DNA from: Branchiostoma floridae
Taxonomy: Eukaryota > Chordata > Leptocardii > Amphioxiformes > Branchiostomatidae
NCBI RefSeq assembly: GCF_000003815.2
Contig: NC_049983.1
Location: 4,877,817-4,932,871, forward strand
DNA length: 55,055 nt
Direction of reading: 5' to 3'
Part shown: piece by piece, positions 26,101 through 38,100 of the stretch
Numbering within the stretch: the stretch's first letter is position 1
Layout of the letters: every line of letters starts with the position of its first letter
Notes under the pieces: generated by a model
Seen by the model: the letters and a program-made list of their open reading frames with translations, nothing else
Database searches by the model: none
What the model was told of the DNA's origin: nothing
Position numbers and translations under genes: made by a program

Positions 26101-29100
26101 AAGAACTGAATTGATTATAGGCATTGACCTTTATACTCATTAGTCTTCTTGTATGTTTTGCTCATCATGATAGAGTCATAGTACATGTACATCAAGCAGT
26201 CGTTTTATAGAGACTTTGGGCTGCAGAAGCAATTCTGCCTCATTTTGATAAGGGACATCCCAGATGGAGAACGAACAGTCAGTAAATGTCAGAAGACACA
26301 GTGTGGCACTTGACTTGTATGGAAGACTGAAGAAAAACTACTATAATCATTGTTTTTCCCTTAGTAAATTCTGTCCTGCCAGGCGTGCCTACCTGGGTGT
26401 ATGTGGCTACCTCAGTATGTTTTCTTTCTCATGTCAAAGTTTGTTTGTGGCATGACCTGACAACCCTCTTCTATTATCATACATTTGTACCAGGTACATT
26501 GTACAATCATGTACACTATAGTTGCTGTAGTAACCAGCACATGCATGTATTTATTAATCTCCTCTACCACAGCATTATTTCCAGATAAGAATGCAGGTCA
26601 TTCATTAATGCATCTCCTCTTCTTTGTCAGATTGTGTCCCTTCACAGATTTTACTTGTATCTGACTTTTGTGTTAATTCCTAACGAACCCATTCATTGAT
26701 GTAAAAGCATTTCTCCCCTATGGCTTGTGGTCAGTCTGGTATTACTACACCCCTGTTGTGATCAGTCCTGTATTGCTACACCCCTCTTGTCCAAGCTCTT
26801 TTATGTCTGCTGATAACCTCCCTTTAAGACCACACTGCATGTTTCACCCATCTGCATTTTGTGCTTGCATTCAATTACCTTAGTTGTAATAAAGGACACA
26901 CACTAAAATAAAGTGGGCACCCCCTATTTGGGAGTCATCGCTAAGCCTTTCATGCAAGCTGAGATGGTCGGCAGAAAAACCTTATTTAATGGTGCACCTC
27001 CTTTTTTGCCACCAACTGCACCCGAGGTAAAGGGCAGCAACCTTTGATGTTTTTCTTATTTATGCCACTTTTTTTTCCAAATCATTCTTGTAAAATAATC
27101 TTTATTGATACCAGTGTAACTATCATTAATGGTAAATGACCTGCCCCGAGGTGTACATGACGTATACGTTTGCTTCAGTCACTTGTTGGTTTTATTATGT
27201 TGTTAGCAAAGGACCAGGCGTTATGACACCATATACACCAAGGAACAGGCGGGTCATTTGTTATTGAATAAAAGACAAAGGCATGAATCATCGATATTCA
27301 GTGCAATACCTCACGGCGTAATACATGTAGCTGGTTTGTAGTGATTTTTCCACAAAAAAAAACTCAATAAAGCATGCACTAGGGCTTTGGCCTTGACCTG
27401 AAGCACCAACTTCAAAGTTAAAGATAATGTCCAAAAAGTGTGTCCTTTATTACAAGGAATATGGTAGCATTGCAACATATTTCACCCACCATTTTCTATT
27501 TCAGAACTTGCACTGGCTATTTCAGGGTTGTTTCACACCCAGGTCACTTGGGTCACACTGACTTTATAGTCTTGGGTCTCTGATCACTATGTGTCTTATT
27601 TGAAAATAACATAAAAAGATGACTGTCAATGCGTCACAGGATATCAATCAACCCACAAGCAGTTGAACAAAAGTCCTTGTCTTGCTGGTGTGCTTTGAGT
27701 AGTCTGAGTAAAACAAAGTAGTTAGCGATTTTTCATGCATCATTTCATCAGAAATTGAAATGTGCATGTCAGAGCAAGCCAGAAGGGGGGGGGGGGAGCA
27801 TGAAAGTTCATCTGTGTTGGTAAATAACATTATGGATAAACTAAATTCCAACTGACCAACAAAATAAATAGATCGGGACTTACCCCAGATCCACGGAATG
27901 GACCCGTCTACTGAACATTTTTGTACCTTCCGGAACCTGACGTCAGAGACACGTGACTGTAGCAGAGGATCGTATACCAGAATACCAGATAACCTGTGTC
28001 GCCCCCCGTCTCTGTTCAGCAATGGACAGTGGGCACAGATGTACACAGCCTCCTTCACTCCCATTGCAAAGAACTCCCGGAATTCTTTGCAAGCCTGCTG
28101 CAATCACGTGTCTTTGATGTCAGGTTTTGGAAGGTACAGTAGATTGCAGGCCCATTCCGTGAAAATTTCGGGTAAGTCTCCATCTATTATTTTGTAGTGT
28201 CGGTTCAAGTTTAGTTTATCCATAGAGGGAGGTTTAGTTTATTTTTCCTTTGTTTCTTGTCCCATTGCTTTTGCTATTTCATGTAGCTGAGCACTTACCT
28301 ACATGCACAAGAACAGTGATGTGTGTCTGAGGTGAAAAACCCCAGTTTTGTGCTATTGCTTTTGTCATGTTGCACATGTACATGTATGTACTTGACCTGC
28401 TCTGAAACAGTAATCTCTATCTTTTTCAGTAGTGTAAATGACACATGGTCTACTGTAACAGTGTTTCTGTTAACTGTCACGTAGTGTAATCACATCCTAC
28501 TTACCTTTCATACGTTTTCCTGAAACTTTATGTTTTTTTAACCTTTGTAGGAAAGAAGGCGAAAAGCATTGAGGATGCAAACCCTGCTCCTAAGGCTGCA
28601 GCTCCACTAGGTGAGTGGTCTGCTTAGTATACTTAAAGCATCAGTTTTCTCCAATTTCAACAACAAAAAAAGAAATTACAGTCAAAGATCCTAATACAAT
28701 GCTATAGATGATAAAGTAAACATAGCTCGAATGTCAAATATTCTGGAGAACAGAACCTACCTCCAGTGCCTGCCCAACAGTACTACAGTTGTGTACACAT
28801 CTTGATTATGTTCTCACACGTTTTACACAAGTTTTAATCATATTCATGGTCAATTTGTTAAGCTGTGCAATTCTCTGTCATGCAGGTTATGCGCACACAC
28901 CTAAAACTGCTGCCTTTCGGTGCACACCCCAGTTTTTCGCGACGGGTCCAAGGTAGTGTGCAACAAAAAATTGACGGAAGGCTTCCGAGGGTCTATGTTT
29001 TAGTTTACATTTCCCTTTATTTACTGCAAAATGACATAAAAATTTTGGCCCAGGCCTCATTTCCAGATAACCTTACCCCTTGAATGTGAACAGGTTGTGT

Positions 29101-32100
29101 AAGTAAAGTTGCAATGCCGCGTGCCGCAGATGATTTTAAAAAACTGTAACTGTACTAGAATTTGCTTTATAATTGACTTGATTACTCGCAAGGTTTTTCT
29201 CTTTCTGACAGTCTTGTTTGCTGGAGAAATCCTTTTAGTGGGTTTTCTCCAATGTGAAAATGCCCAATTTTGTGTATTATTTTTGACATGAATTAAGATA
29301 ATGTTCTGTCCCTGAAGGAATATCCTCTCACCCATGCATATAGTTATTTTGCTTAAATAGGATAATTCCCTGGTAGAGATGGTTGCTAGACTTCAGGGTG
29401 TGCCGCCTCCAATTGAAACCCCAAATAAACTGGGGTGTGCTTCCCTAAGAGCACTGCTTCAATCATTGTGGTTCTGTTGTTACCGGCATATTTTCTTTTC
29501 AGATCCGATCGGGGCCTCCCCTAACAAGGCGGACGGGCGCCTGCCTCCCCTGCAGAACTGCTTCAATCATTGTGGTTCTTTTACCGGCATATTTTCCTTT
29601 CAGATCCAATCGGGGCCTCCCCTAGCAAGGCGGACGGGCGCCTGCCCCCCCTGCAGAACTGCTTCAATCATTGTGGTTCTTTTACCGGCATATTTTCCTT
29701 TCAGATCCAATCGGGGCCTCCCCTAGCAAGGCGGACGGGCGCCTGCCCCCCCTGCAGAACTGCTTCAATCATTGTGGTTCTTTTACCGGCATATTTTCCT
29801 TTCAGATCCAATCGGGGCCTCCCCTAGCAAGGCGGACGGGCGCCTGCCTCTCCTGCAGAACGCGCCCCAGCCGCCCGCCCTAGGAGCACTGCGTCAATCA
29901 TTGTGGTTCTGTTACCGGCATATTTTCCTTTCAGATCCGATCGGGGCCTCCCCTAGCAAGGCGGACGGGCGCCTGCCCCCCCTGCAGAACGCGCCCCAGC
30001 CGCCCGCCATGGAGCTGAAGGAGGTGAGCCTGAGGGACGAGCCTGACGGGAAGGTGGACTCTCCCACCGCACCCAGCTCTCCCGGGGAGGAGGCGGACGG
30101 AGCCGTGAAGCAGTCCAAGTCAACCAGCTTCCCCAGGAAGGAGAAGTCTGTCCTGCAGACCAAACTCACCAAGCTGGCTGTGCAGATTGGATATGCAGGT
30201 TCCACTGCCTTTACTCCATTCATAACTACATACACATGTATGGCAACTTCAGGACTACCCAAGAATTTTGTAGGATCGTAACAGTAGCCTCACAGGAGAT
30301 GGAAAGAACTTAAGAAGACCTCAATTTTTTGTATTTCTATGTTGGCAGATATACATATCAATCAAGTGTACAACAGACATGTAGATTCAAACCTGCACCT
30401 AACCTGCACTGGTCCATGTACTTGGTTTCACACATAAATGTTCTATGATGTAGGTGTCTATGGATTGTTACTAATTGTGGATTGTTACTGTTACCACCTA
30501 CATGTATCAAGTATAAAAACAAAATAACAATGGTTCCTGAACAATTTTAATATGATCCATATTTCCTAAATTCAGAGTGGTGCAGGTAAAATTTGTCTGG
30601 TGCAGTTAATTTTCAAAGTTACCTGCACCAGTGCAGGTATGCAGAAAAAAGTATTTCAAGCCCTGTTATGGTTGAATGTTATTTCAGACAATTGATGTCA
30701 TTGGTGTCTTATGCCCTTTACATCTCTTGTTTTCCTCAGGGTTTGCTGTGTCCGTCCTGACTGTCATCATCCTGATCATCACCTTCTGTGTCAACACATT
30801 TGCCATCCAGGGGCTACCCTGGAACAACTACTACATCCAGTTCTTTGTCAAGTTCTTCATCATCGGTGTAACCGTCCTGGTGGTGGCTGTACCTGAGGGT
30901 CTACCTCTTGCTGTGACAATCGCTCTGGCATATTCTGTCAAGGTGAGTCTTTTTCTGCACAATATGGCCATGCCAATGTAACTTCTTTGAGCTCTGATTT
31001 CTGTAGTAAGCAGTCGGCCAAAATAGAAATAAAAAACAAATGCTAAAACCAAACCAAACCAAATTGATGCTTGGTTGTTCTAAATGGTTTTCATGGTGCC
31101 ATACTGGTACATCCCCAGTGGAGAGAGTGTATTACTTTGTGACTATTCTATATGTATACAAGTGATTAATGAACATTGTCATCCCATCTAGAAAATGATG
31201 AAAGACAACAATTTGGTACGCCACTTGGACGCCTGTGAAACTATGGGAAATGCAACAGCCATCTGCTCTGACAAGACAGGTACCCTGACCACCAACCGCA
31301 TGACAGTCATGCAGATCTTTGTCGGAGAGAAGCACCACAAGTCTGTGTCGGACTGCGCCAGCCAAATCCAACCTAAAGTCATGGACTTACTAGTGGATGG
31401 AATTGCCATCAACAGTGGCTACACCTCCAGGCTCCTGGTAGGTAGTTGACACGGAATGTAGTGGTTTTATATTAATCCCATGCAGTAACTAACATTGTGC
31501 ACTTGGAAAGGCTTTCTTTGTTTACCTGCTTCAGGCAGTCTATCATTGGGAAAGACACTTAACAATGCTTCATCAATATTTGTCACTCAACATGGGTGAT
31601 AATGATTGCCAGTAGTAGGGAGGCCTACACACAAGTTTTATCACAATTACCATTTTTGAAAGGCTGGAATTTTTATTTTATTTGTACTCAAGATGAGAGT
31701 GTTGATTGTTGATGAAGAGTTTACTAATGACACAGAGAAGACTAGATGGCTGGTACTGGGATGGAGATGACCGTTCCCCAGCATCCTTAAAAACAGGACA
31801 GACTGGTGATATTTCCACATGGAAGGAAAACATCTTTCCTTTAGGCAGCCATTGAAAAGCTTGGCCAGGATGGGAGACAATTCAGGTGAAATGTTTTTAG
31901 GAAGAACCACCGGAATATTGTCTGGTCCAGTCGTCTTGTTAGCAATTAATTAGCATTGTAACATCCCTAGTAACTTTGAAAAGTATCAGTTCGAACAGGA
32001 AAATCAGGGAGTGGATGACCATGATCATCAAGAGTAGAGTTAGTGGCAAAATTCTTTGCAAAAAGTTTTTCTTTCTCGGAGGAAGAAGAAATAACCTCGG

Positions 32101-35100
32101 GCCATTTATCAAAGTAGGTATAGAGGTTTGGCCTCTGTTTAAGACTTTTCCTGGTGATTTTCCAGAACTCACGAGAGCCAAGAACTTCACCATCATGCTT
32201 GAGAAACTGTTGTTTTCTTTTGGCATAATTTGCACAGTAACTTACTAACTACTGTAAATGCAGAAATGTTCGCAGTTTTCGCGGTGACCACGTCACAGCA
32301 AACTTAAAGCCACCGCGAACATTTTTCTAGTATAGTATTAGACTGCAGTCTATGGTGTTACCGCAAATTTAAAACCACCGCGAAAAGTCCTTTTTCCCGC
32401 TACCTCAAAATTAAATCCCAGCGAACTTAAATGCATTTACAGTATGTGTCATGTGACAGTAACTACATGTATTTGTCACATTACCTTAGGTTCTTTTCCT
32501 GCCACCATTGTATATTTTTGTCTCTTCTGTTCTTGAATCGCCATAGCCACCAGAGGATGATCGAGAGGGAGGGCTTGCCAAGCAAGTTGGGAACAAGACA
32601 GAGTGTGCCCTGCTGGGCCTAGTGGTGGGACTGAACAAGGACTATCAGGCTGTCCGTGACGAGTGGCCCGAGGAACGTCTCTACAAAGTCTACACATTTA
32701 ACTCTTCCCGCAAGTCCATGAGCACTGTCGTCCAGAAGGAGGATGGCACTTTCAGACTGTATTCCAAGGGAGCTTCTGAGATCATGCTCAGGAAGTTAGT
32801 ATATCTACAGTTAATATGCTTTGTTTGGTATGAATTTTGTTCAGTAGATTTGTTCAGTACACCTATGTTGCACAGGACTGGTGTTGTAATGAACTGTACA
32901 TGTATGTAACAAAATGTACAATGTCATGTACATTTGCACGTTTGGAAGGAATGAACAGGTGTGAATGTGGGTACGTACTTACCGACAAAGCAAACATATT
33001 CAGTTGAAGTCACATCACAAAAAGATGTTTTCTTCTGAGCATGATTGACTAACAGGTTTATCTCCTCAGGTGCACCAAGATTCTGGATGCCAATGGTGAG
33101 GAACAGGACTTCACCCCTCACAACCGCGACACTCTCATCAAGAAGGTCATTGAGCCCATGGCCAGCGAGGCACTGCGGACCATCTGTATGGCGTACCGTG
33201 ACTTTGATCCGGCGGACGGGGAGCCAGATTGGGAATCTGAGAATCTCATCGTCTCGAACCTGACTGCAATCGCTATCACTGGCATTGAGGACCCAGTCAG
33301 AGATGAGGTCTGATTTTCACAATCCTATCTGATTTTAAAGTATCATTGGTTCTTTTAAAACGTCACAGCAGTACTAAAATCAAAATAATTATTTTGATCT
33401 CAGTTTGACATCCTTTTTTGAACCAGTGCTTAATACACTAACAGAAAAACAAAAAGGAAAATAAGCTTGACTCACACAGCTGTGTGTTTAACTTGAACCA
33501 CAACAAAGAGTAACACAACTCCACTGTCTTGTATGCCCCAAAAAATGATGTTGGTTAGACTATTTTGAGTGAAAGTATTGTGTAGAAGTAGAAGTAGAAA
33601 GTATAGGAGAGATAATTAAAACTCTTCACCTTTCATCTACAACCTGTGTCCTCAAATTATGCTGAAAGTCTTAAATTCGATGCATCAGGTATTAAATTTG
33701 GAGGCATGAGGTATTACAGATAATACAAAACTTTTGTTGTTTGGTGTCAGAAACACTTTAAAATGCAAGTTCCCCTCCCACAGGTGCCAGCAGCCATTAA
33801 GAAGTGCCAGAGGGCAGGGATCACTGTGCGCATGGTGACGGGGGACAATATCAACACAGCACGTGCCATAGCCATCAAGTGTGGCATCCTGACTCCTGAC
33901 GAAGACTTCATTATCCTGGATGGAAAGGAGTTCAACAGGAGGATCAGGAATGAAAAGGGAATGGTATGCAAACTCAGCATCTCTCCCATTTTTAGCTGGA
34001 AAACAGGTAGTTGACCAGGTAAAAATACAGGTATTTTGAGTTTGTTGGTTTCTGACAGGTTGTGCATCTGGTTTCAGATTGAGCAGGCACGGATCGACAA
34101 ACTCTGGCCCAAGCTGAGGGTTCTGGCTCGCTCCTCCCCCACAGACAAGCACACCCTGGTGAAGGGAATCATTGACAGCACCATCAGTGAGAATCGGGAG
34201 GTGGTGGCTGTGACGGGGGATGGAACCAATGATGGCCCAGCCTTAAAGAAGGCTGATGTTGGCTTTGCCATGGTAGGTCATTCGTACTTATTAGAAGGCC
34301 AAATCTTCATTGATTTGTATTGTAGTGCACTTGATGGATTTACAAACAAAGTTACACAAAGCCAGGTGCTTGTGTAAAGAAGTGTGAGCTCATACATGTA
34401 CATATTCGTCAGGATATATGCTAGGCAATACATTCAAGTGCTGATGTCACCAATATTTAACATTTCTTGATTACGTTTATCTATAACTGTTTAATGTCAT
34501 AGTTGTATGTACAAAATTTACACACTTCTGATGTTGTTGAACATCAAAACTTCTAGTTCTTGACTCCTGTCGCCTGAGGTTATTTAGATAGCTTCCAACC
34601 ATGACCTTATGGCAAACATGGAACCTGACACAATGCCAAACATTGCATACCAGGTCTGAACTGGCTATCATGTTTCCTATGATGTCACAAGAATTTGGAA
34701 AGAATTTGATAACTTGAGAGGAGGAATCAAGAATTGGAAGTACAGTATGATATGTAAGATTCAATGTTCCATTCTGTAAAAGTGTCAGTGTTCATTTGAT
34801 AATACTTATGATGGTTGCTTATAACCAGCAACTGTTGTATTTTCCTGTCATCGGTGAGATAAGCACTTTCAACTTTTATACGCCCACAGATTTTTAATTC
34901 AGCAGCAACTTATGATAGCCGAGTGAAAACCTGGAGTAGCCTTTAAGGTGTTGCATTGTATTTGCAGGGCATTGCTGGCACTGATGTGGCCAAGGAGGCA
35001 TCAGATATCATCCTGACAGATGATAACTTCACCAGTATTGTCAAGGCTGTGTTGTGGGGACGAAACGTCTACGACAGCATCTCCAAATTCCTACAGTTCC

Positions 35101-38100
35101 AGTTGACTGTCAACGTAGTAGCTGTTATTGTGGCCTTTCTGGGAGCCTGCATTGACAATGTAAGAAAGACAACTTAAATCGTTTGCAACAATGTTTTCAT
35201 GCTAGATATCCATGTACTGGACTTGATTTGTTAATTTGTATTATCTCTATTGGATTCCAAGCTTTTCCAGAAGTTTTGTGAGGAAAAGATACAGCATGCC
35301 GATTGTGAATACATGATATTGTCAATAATAACTGCTTGACTGACTGTAGTATGTTGTACATGATACAGTACATATTTGTAAACTTGTTTTCACATTGTGG
35401 TGGGTGGAAAGTAATTTGCCACACATCTACATGCAGCAATACATTATATATGTAGAACAATTTCGAATTTCACAGACAACCTGCCTGGCTTGAACTTCTA
35501 AAGCTGTACACAAAGTAGTTGATTTTACAGGATGGCACTGCAGTTGCAACTTAACTTCGTATTTGATACGTCAGAAATTAAAGCTTTGTCTTCACCAATC
35601 AGGACAGTCCTTTGAAGGCAGTTCAGATGCTGTGGGTCAATTTGATCATGGACTCCTTCGCCTCATTGGCCCTTGCCACTGAGATGCCTACTGAGGAGCT
35701 GTTGCTACGGAAACCGTACGGGCGCACCAAGCCCCTGATCTCCAGGACTATGTGTAAGAACATCCTGGGCCATGCTGTCTACCAACTCATCATCATCTTT
35801 ACCATCCTGTTTGCAGGTACGAATAGCCAGATGAGTTTCATGCTGTGGTTTCTCAGGAACAGTTCTAGGAATGGCATAATCACTGCACCTCCAGAAATTT
35901 GTAAAAAAAAAATAGTGCTGTAGACTTTTGCCAAGGTCACCAGAAGTAGTAGTGGAAGTCACAAATAGACTCAATAGACTTACTCTGACAGAGCCAGTTA
36001 CTAAACTACTAAACTTGTAATACAGAGCCCTGAGAAACTGTAGCACAGTCAAACCTGTCCAAGATGACCACCCGGGGGACTGGGCAAAAGCGGTTGATTT
36101 GATTAGGTGGTCAGTTAGAAGAGTATCGACTCACAACATGTCCGATGCATACTTTAAATGGTTTCCGTTGTATTTAATGGCAAATAGCAAGCACACGCAC
36201 ATGCATCCGCCGCCATCTTTATTTTGAACATAACATCGTAATGGTAGCCAAAATCTGACGCAAACTGGCCGAATTTGGCACAAAAACTAGCATCATTGAA
36301 AATCTATGACACCTCAAGATTTTAAATTGATGCAGTCCTTATGGAGAGGGATTTGGTTCCCATTTTTGGCGGTTGCGGTCACGTTGGCCAGGTGGTCGTT
36401 GTGAAGAGGTCGCTTAATGCTTACGCCAATGGGGAAAATATTCGGGACTGAGAGAAAGCGGTTGTAATGGCCAGGTGGTTGCTAAGAAGAGGTGGTCTTT
36501 TGGGCAGGTTTGACTGTATCAGCTCCATGAAATGATGTGTGCGTGATCATGATGTTTTCTGTTGTGTAGGTGAGTCAGGTTTGACAGTATTAGCTCCATG
36601 AAATGATGTGTGCGTGATCATGATGTTTTCTGTTGTGTAGGTGAGTCAGGTTTGACAGTATTAGCTCCATGAAATGATGTGTGCGTGATCATGATGTTTT
36701 CTGTTGTGTAGGTGAGTCAGGTTTGACAGTATTAGCTCCATGAAATGATGTGTGCGTGATCATGATGTTTTCTGTTGTGTAGGTGAGTCAGGTTTGACAG
36801 TATTAGCTCCATGAAATGATGTGTGCGTGATGATGATGTTGTCTGTTGTGTAGGTGAGTCAGGTTTGACTGTATTAGCTCCATGAAATGATGTCTGCGTG
36901 ATGATGATGTTTCCTGTTGTGTAGGTGAGTACATTTACGACATCGACAGTGGGCGCGGAGCAGCCCTGCATGCTGCACCCAGTCAGCACTTCACCATCGT
37001 CTTCAACACCTTTGTGATGATGCAGATCTTCAATGAGATCAATGCCCGTAAGATCCACAACCAGCGCAACGTCTTCTCTGGCCTCTTCACCAACCCCATC
37101 TTTTGCTCCATTGTGGTGGGGACCTTGATTGCTCAGGTATGAGAAATAACATGAAAGTCCATCTGTCTTGATATAATGACAGTGAAGTTTATTGCACATT
37201 CATGCCCCATCGGGGCTAAATGCAGTCAGTTTGATACAAAAGGTCGTAAACAAAAAGTTATACATATACTGCACATAAATTAGTAAATTAGTAAAAGTTA
37301 ATATACATATACTAAAGTTATACATATACTATACATATACTAAATATGATCTTTTCAAGTTCATCTGTTTTCCAACAGTCCTGAGAGACCCAATTGCTCC
37401 CCACATACGACACTTGTTAAAAGAGTAAAACCATCCCTTAGAACAAGTAACATAACAACTTTTTTGGCTTAAATTAAGGTTGGCTAAATTGGCATTTTGA
37501 CCTTTCATTGTCTTCTCGTCAAGTGAGTGTCAACAAAGGATAGTGAGTGTGTGAGAAAAAATGGAGTCGTAACAAATTTTGATAGATAGGCATGAAAGAA
37601 TTCTAAATATGATTTTTTTGGAGCATATGGAAGACGTCATCAAATTTTATTGCCCCTTATGTTATTGTTATTTTTTCTGTGAGAAAATACAAAACACTTT
37701 CGTACATAACACTCAGTTTTACACATCTTGATATCTACTAATCATCTGTTATTAGAAAATGATTTTTTTGTTAAATCAGGTGAAAACAATCATTTTCTAA
37801 TAATACAGATTATTAGGAGGTATCAAGTATTCTTTTTCCATTATTTTGGGGGGGCAATATTATACGTCATACTTTTGCTCATTTTGCAGCAGCTTTGTTA
37901 GATTTGTCTGTGGTTAAAAAGACAAGTTTTAACTTCATTGTAAAATGTGATATTTGTGGTATCTGATATTCCATAACAAAACTTTTGCTTTGTTTTGTGC
38001 TCTCTTAGATCTTCATCGTTGAGTTTGGTAGCGTTGCTTTCAGCACGACTAATCTGACTATAGACCAATGGGGATGGTGTGTCTTCCTCGGAATGGGAGA

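Larger units (their letters stand above)
19628..28550 (+). other. PMCA intron 5 (8.9 kb)
   Basis: The largest intron. It contains the candidate cassette exon (20537-20623), a 2.15-kb hAT-like element (22030-24179), a tandem duplication (24503-27800) and an inverted repeat (27878-28180). 19628-20500 and 20650-22020 show no other recognisable feature. Confidence 0.8.
31438..32546 (+). other. PMCA intron 9 with LINE fragment and small TIR element
   Basis: The intron carries a minus-strand LINE fragment (31640-32240) followed by a 191-bp TIR element (32252-32442). No further exon signal. Confidence 0.75.

Noticed and set aside
24776-26588. Identical pairs of 63- and 67-codon ORFs
   Set aside because: They are repeated only because the 1488-bp block is duplicated; no splice-compatible frame with PMCA.
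27648-28103. 151-codon minus-strand ORF
   Set aside because: Covers one arm and the loop of an inverted repeat; no family features.
33685-34152. 155-codon minus-strand ORF
   Set aside because: Antisense shadow of PMCA exons 12-13.
36732-37199. 155-codon minus-strand ORF
   Set aside because: Antisense of the 71-bp array and of exon 16; a shadow frame.
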